Shown here in pieces: positions 9,091 through 17,536 of a stretch of 64,000 bases of DNA. This stretch comes from an uncultured Bacilli bacterium (GTDB lineage: Bacteria; Bacillota_I; Bacilli_A; RF39; UBA660). The stretch is from positions 1-64,000 of the forward strand of contig CAKPDP010000003.1 of the NCBI GenBank assembly GCA_934149105.1, written 5' to 3'. The translations under genes were made by a program, and so were the position numbers. The notes beneath the pieces were generated by a model. It had not been told where the DNA came from and ran no database searches. It was given only the letters and a program-made list of their open reading frames with translations. How positions within the stretch are numbered: position 1 is the first letter of the stretch; every line of letters begins with the position of its first letter.

Positions 9091-9963
9091 ATGATAAGTG
9101 CAAGTATGGTTAAAGATCTTAGAGAAAAGACTGGAGCAGGAATGTTAGACTGTAAGAAGGCTTTAGAGGCTTCTAATGGTAATATGGAAGAAGCTGTTAC
9201 TTGGTTAAGAGAAAAAGGTATTTCTAAAGCTGAGAAGAAAGCTTCACGTATTGCAGCGGAAGGTTTAGCATTAGCAAAAGTAAAGGGTAATAAGGCTGTA
9301 GTTGTTGAAGTTAATTCAGAAACAGATTTTGTAGCCAAGAATAATGAGTTTGTGGAGTTAATTAATACTATAGCAGATACTTTATTAGATAATAATGTTG
9401 TAACTGTTGAAGAAGCTTTAGCACTAGATACTGATGGTAGGACTTTAGGAGATTTAATAGTTTCAAAGATTGCTACAATTGGAGAAAAGTTATCTTTAAG
9501 AAGATTTAAGATTGTTACTAAAGAAGATAATCAAGTATTTGGAACTTATTCACATATGGGTGGTAAGATTGTAGCATTATCTTTACTTGATGGAGATAAT
9601 GAAGAATTAGCTAAAGATATTTCTATGCAAGTAGCGGCCATGAAACCAGAATACTTAAATAGAGATGAAGTTCCTAGTGAGAAAGTTGAAAAAGAAAGAA
9701 CTGTTTTAAAAGAAACTGCTGTTAATGAAGGATTAGATCCTAAGAAAATTGACATGATTGTTAATGGTAGATTAAATAAGTTCTTTGAAGAAATATGTTT
9801 AGTTGATCAAGGATTTATTAAAGAAAATAAAACTAAGGTTTCTAAATATGTTGAAGAAAAAGGAAGTAAAATAATTAGTTTCGTTCGTTACGAAGTTGGT
9901 GAAGGTATGGAAAAGAAAGAAGAAAACTTTGCTGAAGAAGTAATGAAGCAAATTAATGGTTAA
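9091..9963 (+). CDS. tsf: Elongation factor Ts
   Basis: Nucleotide exchange factor for EF-Tu. The N-terminal UBA-like domain (VKDLREKTGAGMLDCKKALE, residues about 7-26) and the TDFVAKN motif that contacts EF-Tu (about 79-85) are both present, followed by the two core subdomains. 290 residues is normal. Preceded by AAAGGAG and followed by a terminator, so it ends the rpsB-tsf operon. Confidence 0.97.
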   Translation: MISASMVKDLREKTGAGMLDCKKALEASNGNMEEAVTWLREKGISKAEKKASRIAAEGLALAKVKGNKAVVVEVNSETDFVAKNNEFVELINTIADTLLDNNVVTVEEALALDTDGRTLGDLIVSKIATIGEKLSLRRFKIVTKEDNQVFGTYSHMGGKIVALSLLDGDNEELAKDISMQVAAMKPEYLNRDEVPSEKVEKERTVLKETAVNEGLDPKKIDMIVNGRLNKFFEEICLVDQGFIKENKTKVSKYVEEKGSKIISFVRYEVGEGMEKKEENFAEEVMKQING

Positions 9964-9969
9964 TAACTG

Positions 9970-10000
9970 AAAGAGAGATTTAAAATTAACTCTCTTTTTT
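9970..10000 (+). terminator. Terminator after tsf
   Basis: AAAGAGAG (9970-9977) pairs with CTCTCTTT (9990-9997) and runs into a T-tract. Confidence 0.75.
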
Positions 10001-10083
10001 GTTTTGTATGTAGTATGTTTATTAGTTAATTTTGATAAAAATAGGATATTTAATGATATACTAATGTAGTAAGGAAGATGATT

Positions 10084-10320
10084 ATGAAGATAGAAGTAGG
10101 AGATAGATATCGTCACTTTAAAGGAATGATTGTAGAGATTATTTGCTTAGCTAAGGATTCGGAGACTTTAGAAGAGATGGTTGTGTATAGACATGTTGGT
10201 ACTTCGGATAATTGGGTGCGTAGCAAGAAAATGTTTTTATCGAAAGTTGATAGAGAAAAATATCCAGGTGTTAAACAAGAGTATCGATTTGAGAGGTTAG
10301 AAGATGGAACCGGAATTTAA
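10084..10320 (+). CDS. DUF1653-family small protein
   Basis: 78 residues matching the DUF1653 pattern: GDRYRHFKG near the start, LAKDSETLEEMVVYRHV in the middle and a WVRSKKMF stretch. Members are small predicted SH3-like proteins with no established function. An ATG six nt upstream (10078) abuts the AAGGAAG Shine-Dalgarno, so I prefer 10084. The last 17 nt overlap the start of the radical SAM gene, which implies translational coupling. Confidence 0.8.
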   Translation: MKIEVGDRYRHFKGMIVEIICLAKDSETLEEMVVYRHVGTSDNWVRSKKMFLSKVDREKYPGVKQEYRFERLEDGTGI

Positions 10321-11203
10321 TAAGTGTGCTTTATGTCCTAGACGATGTTTAGTAAATAGAAATAAAGGTGAATTAGGCTTTTGCAAGGCTTCTTCTAAAA
10401 TAGTGGTAGCTCGGGCAGCATTACATTATTGGGAAGAACCATGTATTTCTGGAAATAATGGTAGTGGAACAATCTTTTTTTCTTATTGCAATTTAAAGTG
10501 TGTTTTTTGTCAAAATTATGATATTAGTACTCTTCATAAGGGAAAAGAGATTACTGTTTCGAGGTTAGCAGCTATTTATTTAGAGCTTCAAGAAAAGGGG
10601 GCTAATAACATAAATTTAGTAACACCTACACATTATATTCCGGTAATTAGATCTTCTTTGATTTTGGCTAAGAAGCAGGGACTTACTATTCCTATTGTTT
10701 ATAATAGTAGTGGTTACGAAAGAGTAGAAGCTTTAAAATTATTAGAGGGATTAATAGATGTTTATTTACCTGATTTTAAGTATTGTACAGATAGTATTGC
10801 TATTAAATATTCTAATTGTCCTAATTATTTTGAAGTTACTAAAGAAGCTTTAAAAGAAATGTATAGACAGGTTGGAAGTCCTTTGTTTGATGATAAAGGG
10901 ATAATGGTAAAAGGAATGATAGTTAGACATTTGATGCTTCCTAATATGGAAGAAGATAGTAAAAAAATAATTAAATATTTATATGATACTTATAAAGATA
11001 ATATTTATTTAAGTATTATGAATCAGTATACACCATTAAGGAAACTTCCTTATGAAGAATTGAATAGAAAAGTAGATAATTTAATTTATGATGAAGTTAT
11101 AGAGTATGCTTATGATTTAGGAGTTAGGAAGGCTTTTGTTCAAGATGATGAAACTCAGAGTGAAAGTTTTATTCCAGATTTTAATAATAATATAGGAGTG
11201 TAA
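10304..11203 (+). CDS. Radical SAM protein, PflX/COG1313-like
   Basis: 299 residues with the radical SAM cluster motif CNLKCVFC (CxxxCxxC) at about residues 63-70 and a cysteine-rich N-terminus CALCPRRC...GFC (residues 5-12 and 27) that could hold a second metal site. This layout matches the PflX-like COG1313 group, related to pyruvate formate-lyase activating enzymes but of unproven substrate. Overlaps the DUF1653 gene by 17 nt and is followed 10 nt later by the dUTPase gene, so the three form one operon. Confidence 0.85.
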   Translation: MEPEFNKCALCPRRCLVNRNKGELGFCKASSKIVVARAALHYWEEPCISGNNGSGTIFFSYCNLKCVFCQNYDISTLHKGKEITVSRLAAIYLELQEKGANNINLVTPTHYIPVIRSSLILAKKQGLTIPIVYNSSGYERVEALKLLEGLIDVYLPDFKYCTDSIAIKYSNCPNYFEVTKEALKEMYRQVGSPLFDDKGIMVKGMIVRHLMLPNMEEDSKKIIKYLYDTYKDNIYLSIMNQYTPLRKLPYEELNRKVDNLIYDEVIEYAYDLGVRKAFVQDDETQSESFIPDFNNNIGV

Positions 11204-11213
11204 GGAGAAAAAA

Positions 11214-11672
11214 ATGAAAAAAAGAGGATTTGAAATAATAGAGGAATATAAGGATCAAGATGTTAATTTACCGGTTAGAAAGACTAAGTATTCAGCAGGA
11301 TATGATATAGAGGCTTTGGAAGACGTGGTAGTACCTGCGTTTAAGCCTGGTATAAAGCCAGTTATTGTTAAGACAGGAATTAAGGCTTATTGTGGGGAAG
11401 ATGAATATTATATGGTTGTCAATAGAAGTTCTAATCCTTTAAAAAGAGGGCTAGTTTTATCTAATGGAATAGGCATCATAGATGCAGACTATTATAATAA
11501 TAGTTCTAATTCTGGACATATTATGTTGATGTTTTATAATATGTTGCAAGAAGATGTAACTATTCATAAACATGAGGCAATAGGACAAATAATATTTTGT
11601 AAATATTTAACAACAGATGATGATCAAGCAATAGGAGTTAGAACAGGAGGATTTGGTTCTACTTCTAAGTAA
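11214..11672 (+). CDS. dut: dUTP diphosphatase-like protein
   Basis: 152-residue trimeric dUTPase-type protein, hydrolysing dUTP to dUMP and diphosphate. All five motifs can be followed: AGYDIEA (motif 1), NRSSNPLKRG (motif 2), GIIDADYYNN (motif 3), EAIGQIIF (motif 4) and the glycine-rich C-terminal RTGGFGSTS (motif 5). Motif 3 reads DADYYNN where the classical enzymes have DxDYRGE/D, so it belongs to the more divergent branch found in Bacillota and phages. Last gene of the three-gene operon. Confidence 0.87.
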   Translation: MKKRGFEIIEEYKDQDVNLPVRKTKYSAGYDIEALEDVVVPAFKPGIKPVIVKTGIKAYCGEDEYYMVVNRSSNPLKRGLVLSNGIGIIDADYYNNSSNSGHIMLMFYNMLQEDVTIHKHEAIGQIIFCKYLTTDDDQAIGVRTGGFGSTSK

Positions 11673-11703
11673 TTATCTAGTCATTTATATTATTTCCTTT
11701 TTA

Positions 11704-11730
11704 TTATCTATCATATTATAAGGTAGATAA
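11704..11730. repeat. Inverted repeat upstream of the coat gene
   Basis: TTATCTA (11704-11710) and TAGATAA (11724-11730) flank the CATATTATA -10-like element. No T-tract follows, so it looks more like an operator or a weak dut terminator. Confidence 0.35.
11712..11720 (+). promoter_or_regulatory. Mother-cell (SigE/SigK-type) -10 candidate
   Basis: CATATTATA matches the CATANNNTA -10 of late mother-cell sigma factors and sits 25 nt before the CotD-like gene. No convincing matching -35 element was seen. Confidence 0.35.
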
Positions 11731-11744
11731 GGAGGAATAAAAAA

Positions 11745-12104
11745 ATGTTTAATGATTATGGTTTTAGGCAAGATCCATATGATAATGATATTGATATAAA
11801 TATTACTAATGAGAATTACAATACTAATGCTAATTTAAATGATAATACAAATGTGAATGAGAATATGGCCTTCGGCTATGTGGCAGGAGGTACTATGACT
11901 AGTACACAGACTCCTATTATTGAACCAGGTAGAGAAAGAGTTATAAATAGAACCTTTATTCATAATGTTCCACATGTTTGTCCAATTAATACAAGAATAA
12001 TTAATAATCATATTTATCGTCATACTTATCAGCCACATTATACTTGCTGTGAACAAAATGTAGTTTGTCAAGAACAATGTGGTTCGTGTTGTAATTTTAA
12101 TTAA
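11745..12104 (+). CDS. CotD-like spore coat protein
   Basis: 119 residues. The N-terminal half is Asn/Asp-rich and low complexity; the C-terminal half has the PHV...NTRIINNHIYRHTY-type pattern rich in His, Asn and Tyr, ending in cysteine clusters (CCEQ, CSSC-like CGSCC). This resembles inner spore coat protein CotD of Bacillus, with more cysteines that could crosslink in the coat. A strong AAGGAGG precedes the start. The gene is monocistronic, bounded by a terminator, and its upstream element suits a mother-cell sigma factor. Confidence 0.7.
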   Translation: MFNDYGFRQDPYDNDIDINITNENYNTNANLNDNTNVNENMAFGYVAGGTMTSTQTPIIEPGRERVINRTFIHNVPHVCPINTRIINNHIYRHTYQPHYTCCEQNVVCQEQCGSCCNFN

Positions 12105-12118
12105 TTAAAAGATGAGCG

Positions 12119-12160
12119 ATAAAATCACTGACAGAGAAGTAATATTGTTAGTGATTTTAT
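12119..12160 (+). terminator. Terminator after the CotD-like gene
   Basis: 15-bp stem (12119-12133 with 12146-12160, one G-U) around a 12-nt loop; the right arm ends in TGATTTTAT and further T residues follow. Confidence 0.65.
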
Positions 12161-12173
12161 TATGATTTTTAGA

Positions 12174-12221
12174 ATATTTGGAATTAAAGCTAAAGACTTT
12201 CCGTTAGAAATTTGGTACAAT
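12174..12221 (+). repeat. 48-bp direct repeat, copy 1 (upstream of the 799-residue gene)
   Basis: Identical to 15026-15073 at 46 of 48 positions (differences at repeat positions 16 and 28). It ends with an extended -10 promoter element TGGTACAAT (12213-12221). It lies 37 nt before the 799-residue gene; the other copy lies before dam. Confidence 0.9.
12213..12221 (+). promoter_or_regulatory. Extended -10 promoter in repeat copy 1
   Basis: TG-G-TACAAT fits an extended -10; no good -35 at 17 nt. The same element ends repeat copy 2. Confidence 0.45.
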
Positions 12222-12258
12222 AATAGAAGAATAATATAAGAGTTAGGAGGTTACTTAA

Positions 12259-14658
12259 ATGCAAGATTGTCAAGTGTTTTCAGAGAAAGGAAAAGTAGTA
12301 GTTTCACCTGAATTTTTGTCTAAAATGAAATGTTTAATTCCTAGAAAAGATTTTTATTTACTAGACAGTGAAGAAATAACTCAAGAGATGAGCCTAAAAT
12401 TGTTCTATGATATTATTGAAAGTATTGCAGTAAAATGTTATTCGAGTATTAAATATCTTCCCAATAGTAATAATGAAATAAAATATGATACATCTTATAT
12501 TGAAATTTTAGTAGAAAGATTTAAAACATTATTTCCGACAGGATATAATGTAAGAGGAATAGATGAAAGTAAATTAGGAGAAATATTAGAACTTTCATAT
12601 GATTTACATGAAGAAGAGAATAAGTATTATTTATTACGTGATTTAATAAATGCCAAAGTAGATTGTATTGAAGATATGAAATATTTTGTTGATGAAAATA
12701 CTATTTCACAATGGGATTCTGAATATAATAAAGCAATTCAAGCAAATGATACGCAAAAAATGTTAGATATGCTTAAATATGTTCAAAGTGCAATATTAAA
12801 AGAATGGGAAAAATATATAGGTAATATGCAAGAAATGAACGATGATAGCTTTGCATTTATAGGACACAGTACCAGTTCTCCAAAATTTGAAAGTGGTTTT
12901 ATGAGTAAATATGTATCTGCATCATTATTTACACAAGATGTTAATGATACTTATCGTTGTGGATATGGATTTATATTTGCACCAAAAAATATTGTGGGAG
13001 CAAATGGACAAGATATGTATGTAAATAATTATGCTGATACTCAAGATGGGTTACTTAATTATAGTACAATAGTGAAAATAAGTCATCCGAAAAGATTAAT
13101 CGATGTTTGCAAAAAACAAAAACAAGAAAATTTAGATAATGGAATTAATAGATCTGTATATAATGAAGTTGTAATTGCTGGTTTTGAACCTATTGGAATA
13201 TTTTGTTTTACTGATGGTTCTAAATCATTAAATTGGAATGAAATAAATGCCAAAAAACTACAAGAGAGTTTTCCAGATTTAAAAATATATACATTTGATG
13301 TTATGAAAAAGAAAAAGGGTGTAGATCTTATTCTGATGAAACTTAAATTAATAAATAATCTACATCGCAGAAAATTTCCAGATGGATTTGATATTAGCGA
13401 AAATATGCTAACTAGATATGACTATTTTTTTGAAGAATTTGAAAGACTTAAACAAAGTGGTAGTTATGACGAAACAATGATTACAGCTTTGTATGATAGA
13501 AATGCTAAAATGTTGTCAACTTTTGATACTGATCCAGAGAAATTATTTAAAGGTGAATATTCAAGTGAAGAAATTAAATATATATTACTAAAAAATGTTA
13601 AATACAATATAGAACAAATATTTAGTGGTAATTCCCAAGCGTTTGTATTAAATGATTTAAAAAAATTAATTCCTTATAAAGAACAAATTAGTCCTATGTT
13701 TGAGGGGATAAGCGTATTTCTTGATTTAATAGATAAAGTTGAGATAACCGATGAAATGATGGAAGAAATTAATAAAGTTGAGAATATTAATTTTTATACA
13801 ATTTCAAAGTGCCTTGCGACTAAATTGCTGGAATCAATTAATGAACGTGGACTGCATATTCAAACAAGTATTAATAATTTTCAAATACAATGTAATCAAT
13901 TATTAAAAGAAAAGCGTGAAAGAGAAAGAATAGAACAACAACATGAAATTTTTAATAACATTTATTTAAACAGGTTTTATTCATCTATGATAAAAGATGC
14001 TTTTATAAGAACAGGACAAGATTTAGCTGAGGCAACTCAAGAAGAAGAAAGAATACTTCAAGAAATAGAGAAAGTAAGAAAAAAACTTGAAGGACTTGAA
14101 AAAAGAAAAGAAATAGTTAATAATTCACAATATGAAAATATTTCAGAACATAAAGAAATACAAAGTACTATTAATGAAATTAAAAATACTATAGATATTT
14201 TATCAGAACACCCATTTATTAATTGGAAAAAAATAAAACAAGAAAGAAAAGAATTACATATATTTGAAAAAAAAGATAGAAAAAAACGACATGAATTTGA
14301 AATTGGAAAAATAGATAAAAGTAGTTCTATTAAGCAAGAAGGAACTATTTTAAGTAGCAAAAAAGAATCTTTAAATTTGGATTTAGAATATATTCAGTCA
14401 AGAAGAAAAACGTATGAAGAAGAATTGGATTCTATTAAGATTAGAATAAGAGAAAAGTTTCAATGTGAATCAATAGAAGAAATAGATGAAGCAGTTGCTA
14501 GGGCAGAACAATTTATGCAAGAATATGATTCAAGTAATGCATTTTATTTAAGTGAGATAAATAAAAAATTAGAAAAGTTAGATTCGTTAATAAGCAAAGA
14601 ACAGCAAAAATATAAAGAAATACAAGGAGAAAGAAAGGCTGTATCTAGAAATATGTAG
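12259..14658 (+). CDS. Large coiled-coil protein of unknown function
   Basis: 799 residues, not recognised. No signal peptide or membrane segment. Residues about 1-190 are helical; about 195-330 look alpha/beta with a GHSTSS segment at 202-207, YVSAS at 218-222, FIFAPKNIVGANGQD near 238-252 and NEVVIAGFEP at 302-311; from about 555 to the end it is a long Lys/Glu/Gln-rich coiled coil. The order His/Ser-Thr-Ser/Glu vaguely recalls ADP-ribosyltransferases, but key residues do not fit cleanly, so I only flag it. Preceded by TTAGGAGG. It sits between two 48-bp direct repeats, and its A-rich, Gln/Asn/Lys-heavy codon use differs from the neighbours, which suggests acquisition. Confidence 0.85.
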   Translation: MQDCQVFSEKGKVVVSPEFLSKMKCLIPRKDFYLLDSEEITQEMSLKLFYDIIESIAVKCYSSIKYLPNSNNEIKYDTSYIEILVERFKTLFPTGYNVRGIDESKLGEILELSYDLHEEENKYYLLRDLINAKVDCIEDMKYFVDENTISQWDSEYNKAIQANDTQKMLDMLKYVQSAILKEWEKYIGNMQEMNDDSFAFIGHSTSSPKFESGFMSKYVSASLFTQDVNDTYRCGYGFIFAPKNIVGANGQDMYVNNYADTQDGLLNYSTIVKISHPKRLIDVCKKQKQENLDNGINRSVYNEVVIAGFEPIGIFCFTDGSKSLNWNEINAKKLQESFPDLKIYTFDVMKKKKGVDLILMKLKLINNLHRRKFPDGFDISENMLTRYDYFFEEFERLKQSGSYDETMITALYDRNAKMLSTFDTDPEKLFKGEYSSEEIKYILLKNVKYNIEQIFSGNSQAFVLNDLKKLIPYKEQISPMFEGISVFLDLIDKVEITDEMMEEINKVENINFYTISKCLATKLLESINERGLHIQTSINNFQIQCNQLLKEKRERERIEQQHEIFNNIYLNRFYSSMIKDAFIRTGQDLAEATQEEERILQEIEKVRKKLEGLEKRKEIVNNSQYENISEHKEIQSTINEIKNTIDILSEHPFINWKKIKQERKELHIFEKKDRKKRHEFEIGKIDKSSSIKQEGTILSSKKESLNLDLEYIQSRRKTYEEELDSIKIRIREKFQCESIEEIDEAVARAEQFMQEYDSSNAFYLSEINKKLEKLDSLISKEQQKYKEIQGERKAVSRNM

Positions 14659-15025
14659 AAAGTAATAAGAAAAAATTATGAATAATGATAAGCTTAAAAA
14701 ATATTTGCATTGATTGCTTCTTTTTAGGAAATTGATTAAAACTTGCTTATATAAGAATATTACGAATGAAGTTTTTCAATGAAATATTATATTGAAATTT
14801 CAACTGTAAATTATATTAGTTATTATGATTTAGACTAGATAAGAATACCTAATAGTGTGTAAAGTAATATTGTGACTCGAAACACTTAAATTTCTGTTTA
14901 AAAGCTTTAAAAAAAGGGAGAAGATAATCTTTTAAAGTTCAAAATTTTATGCATAATATTAAGTATGTTGAGATTATTTTCTTTCTTTAGTGAGTTTTAT
15001 AACAACCCAATACATTTATTTTTCG
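14659..15025. other. Non-coding interval before repeat copy 2
   Basis: About 370 nt with no credible ORF on either strand. It contains a 7-nt inverted repeat TTTCAAT/ATTGAAA near 14775-14800 and a long imperfect stem at 14913-14988. With the 799-residue gene it makes up the segment enclosed by the direct repeats. Confidence 0.6.
14913..14988 (+). repeat. Long imperfect hairpin (18-bp stem)
   Basis: 14913-14930 pairs with 14971-14988: 15 Watson-Crick pairs and 3 G-U pairs, around a 40-nt loop. Purine-rich left arm and T-rich right arm resemble a terminator, but no further U-tract follows. It could end the 799-residue gene transcript or be a small RNA. Confidence 0.5.
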
Positions 15026-15073
15026 ATATTTGGAATTAAAACTAAAGACTTTTCGTTAGAAATTTGGTACAAT
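15026..15073 (+). repeat. 48-bp direct repeat, copy 2 (upstream of dam)
   Basis: Second copy of the repeat at 12174-12221, again ending in TGGTACAAT. It probably provides the promoter of dam, 45 nt upstream of its start. Confidence 0.9.
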
Positions 15074-15118
15074 TAATGTAGTTTGATATTTATTTTTAAG
15101 CAATTAGGAGGTAGGAAG

Positions 15119-15976
15119 ATGATTAAGGGAAAACCGTTTGTAAAGTGGGCTGGAGGAAAGAGACAAATTATTGAAAAGTTAAAAATGTATGTTCCTGATG
15201 AGTATGAAATATATTATGAACCTTTTGTTGGAGGGGGAGCTTTATTATTTGAATTATCTCCTAAGAAGGCGGTAATTAATGATTCTAATAAAGAACTTAT
15301 GAATGTTTATAGTGTACTTTGTGATGAAGAAAAATTTAAAAAGATGTGTAACTTATTAAATCATTATGAGACTAAACATTCAGAAGCATTTTTTTATGAG
15401 ATAAGAAATAAAGATAGATTGAAGGCATCTTTTAATAGATTATCTGATTATACAAGGGCAGCTAGGACTATATATTTAAATAAAGCTTGTTTTAATGGAC
15501 TTTATAGAGTTAATAGTAAAAATGAATTTAATGTGCCGTTTGGAAAAAAGACACATGTTAATACATATGATGGTGGTAATTTAATAACAGTTAGTAATTA
15601 TTTAACTATGAATGATATTAAGATTATGAATGTGGATTTTGAGGAAGCTGTTAAGATGGCTAAAAAGAATGATTTTGTTTATTTTGATCCGCCATATGAC
15701 TCAGATACAGAGACTTTTAATGGTTATACAGAAGAGGGATTTGATAAGAAAGAACAAAGAAGGCTAGCGGCTGTTTTTAAGGATCTAGACGCAAGAGGAG
15801 TATATGTAATGTTATCTAATCATAATACTTTGTTAGTTCAGGAGTTATATAAAGATTATAATATTCATGTTATAGAAGCTAAAAGAAATATAAACTCTAA
15901 CGGTAAAAAGAGGGGAAAAGTAGAAGAGGTTATTATAACTAATTTTACTAATAAAAGAAATTTTGATAGTGATTAA
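15119..15976 (+). CDS. dam: Dam-type DNA adenine methyltransferase (D12 class)
   Basis: 285-residue N6-adenine methyltransferase of the Dam/M.DpnII group. KPFVKWAGGKRQ at the N-terminus, the SAM-binding FVGGGALLFEL (about 37-47) and the catalytic DPPY motif in YFDPPYDSD (about residue 190) are all present. The group usually modifies the A of GATC; specificity is inferred. Start chosen at 15119 because TAGGAGG precedes it; a longer frame from 15083 has no ribosome site. No restriction enzyme gene is adjacent, so it may be an orphan or partner of the 799-residue protein upstream, with which it shares a duplicated promoter region. Confidence 0.93.
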   Translation: MIKGKPFVKWAGGKRQIIEKLKMYVPDEYEIYYEPFVGGGALLFELSPKKAVINDSNKELMNVYSVLCDEEKFKKMCNLLNHYETKHSEAFFYEIRNKDRLKASFNRLSDYTRAARTIYLNKACFNGLYRVNSKNEFNVPFGKKTHVNTYDGGNLITVSNYLTMNDIKIMNVDFEEAVKMAKKNDFVYFDPPYDSDTETFNGYTEEGFDKKEQRRLAAVFKDLDARGVYVMLSNHNTLLVQELYKDYNIHVIEAKRNINSNGKKRGKVEEVIITNFTNKRNFDSD

Positions 15977-16005
15977 AAATTCCTTATGGTTAAGGAATTT
16001 TTTTT
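15975..16005 (+). terminator. Terminator after dam
   Basis: Perfect 12-bp stem (15975-15986 with 15991-16002), TGGT loop, T-tract. Confidence 0.85.
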
Positions 16006-16062
16006 ACATAATTCGACATTTTTTTTGCTTTTGAAGATATATTATGGGTAAGTAGAATTTTC

Positions 16063-16091
16063 TTGACTATTATAAAAGAGAGAGATATAAT
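16063..16091 (+). promoter_or_regulatory. Sigma-A-type promoter
   Basis: TTGACT (16063-16068), 17-nt spacer, TATAAT (16086-16091). Confidence 0.75.
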
Positions 16092-16117
16092 AGTTCTACA
16101 TTATTTTTGGAAGGGAA

Positions 16118-17536
16118 ATGATAAATATGAAAATAGAAGGAAATGAAAAGGAATTTATTGATTATTTGAATTATTTAAAAGAAGAATACCCAAAGTTGAA
16201 TGTTATTTTAAAAGATAAATTTTATGGAGAATGTTTTACAAGGGCACTTATTGAGGCTATTAATAGAGGAAATGATAAGAGGGAGAATAATATTTATTTT
16301 TCAGCGAGGACAACAGATGATATGCGAGATAATGCAGTTAATTATTTTAAAAAGTTAATTTGTATGGGAACGATACCTAACAATTTAGATAACACTATTA
16401 CTTTTGCTCTTACACCTAGAAATAAAGATGTTTTAGAGCTTACTTTAGAGATGTTAGAGAATTGTCCTAATGTGAAACTAAGACTAGATATTAGTAAAGA
16501 TATTAGTATGGAAGAGTTAAAAGATATCTTAGGAGATGCAAAGGTTAAGATAGAAGTTCTTTTATCTAATTCTGGTTTAGATTTTGAGAGAGAAAGTGTT
16601 TATAAGAAGAATATTGGACCTAGTTCTACTTCGATTTTGGAATTTGAAAAGACATCAAAATATGTAGACGATATTTTAAAAGATATTCCTCAAGAATTTT
16701 CTCCATTAGAGAAATATATTTATATTAGAAGAATGGTTTGTAATTTTAAACCTTTTGCGGTAGATAGAGATATGTATGGAGATGTTTTAGCGGGTACTAA
16801 TAGTAATCCTTATGTTATGTTACTTAATAATAATATTAGTTGTTATGGTTATGCTAATTTGGCAGAGATGTTTATTGAAAAGATAAATGATCCAGATTTG
16901 AAGTGCGTAACGGTTAGAGATGATGAAAAGGATCACGGCCGTAATGTTGTCTTTATAGATGACAAAAAATATGGGGTATCGGGTATTTATTTTGATGATT
17001 TATTTTTAGATAGAATAAAGATGCCAAATAAGGAACATGCAGAGATACTTCCAGAGAATTATAGAGCTTGTTTACTTGCAGGTTCTGATTTTAAAGGAAA
17101 ATTAGGTGAATTTGCTCCTAGTAATAGTAGTTATCAAGCATTTTTAATGGTAAATAATTTAAAAGAATTTGGAAAGAAGGCATATGATAACTTTACTTTT
17201 TTCTTGGGATTTACTGATGAAATTATTAGTAAGTTAAATCCTGGTCTATATGATCTTGAAAAAAGTAGATTTGGTTTAGATAAATTTTCTTCAACTAGAG
17301 CGTGTAATTATTTCTTTAAGGAAAAAGATAAATACGAAGAACTTATCGATATAATAGGCTCTTATACGGTCGTAAATTTAAATGGAAAATGTGATAGGGA
17401 TATTTTAAAGCAAGCTAGAGATGTAGTGGAAGAACATATCGCAGGACAATATAGTGATAATGAGAGTTCTTCAAAGGATTTAGGTTTTAGAAAGGTAAAA
17501 CGTTTAGTACCAAATAGAGTAGGGAAACAAAATTAA
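16118..17536 (+). CDS. Transglutaminase-like protein with altered triad
   Basis: 472 residues, no signal peptide. A transglutaminase-like core can be aligned by eye with the protein encoded at 26553-27461: the Cys motif SCYGYANLA (Cys242) corresponds to ICSGYSDAM, and HGRNVVFIDDKKYGVS (His273 to Ser288) corresponds to HIWNLVYVDGKWYHLD. The third catalytic residue, normally Asp, is Ser288 here; Asp293/294 follow a few residues later. Residues 1-200 contain alternating helix/strand segments of unknown fold, and the C-terminus is basic. A start at ATG 16127 is equally possible. Monocistronic with strong promoter and terminator. Function unknown; activity doubtful. Confidence 0.75.
   Translation: MINMKIEGNEKEFIDYLNYLKEEYPKLNVILKDKFYGECFTRALIEAINRGNDKRENNIYFSARTTDDMRDNAVNYFKKLICMGTIPNNLDNTITFALTPRNKDVLELTLEMLENCPNVKLRLDISKDISMEELKDILGDAKVKIEVLLSNSGLDFERESVYKKNIGPSSTSILEFEKTSKYVDDILKDIPQEFSPLEKYIYIRRMVCNFKPFAVDRDMYGDVLAGTNSNPYVMLLNNNISCYGYANLAEMFIEKINDPDLKCVTVRDDEKDHGRNVVFIDDKKYGVSGIYFDDLFLDRIKMPNKEHAEILPENYRACLLAGSDFKGKLGEFAPSNSSYQAFLMVNNLKEFGKKAYDNFTFFLGFTDEIISKLNPGLYDLEKSRFGLDKFSSTRACNYFFKEKDKYEELIDIIGSYTVVNLNGKCDRDILKQARDVVEEHIAGQYSDNESSSKDLGFRKVKRLVPNRVGKQN

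Noticed and set aside
9799..10116. 105-codon minus-strand frame over the end of tsf
   Set aside because: Shadow of tsf and its terminator, with no start signals.
12174..15073. Transposon or IS ends
   Set aside because: The repeats are direct, 48 nt long, and no transposase or integrase is enclosed; they contain promoter-like elements.
15119..15976. Complete restriction-modification system
   Set aside because: No endonuclease domain recognised in the neighbours; the 799-residue protein lacks a visible PD-(D/E)xK or HNH motif.
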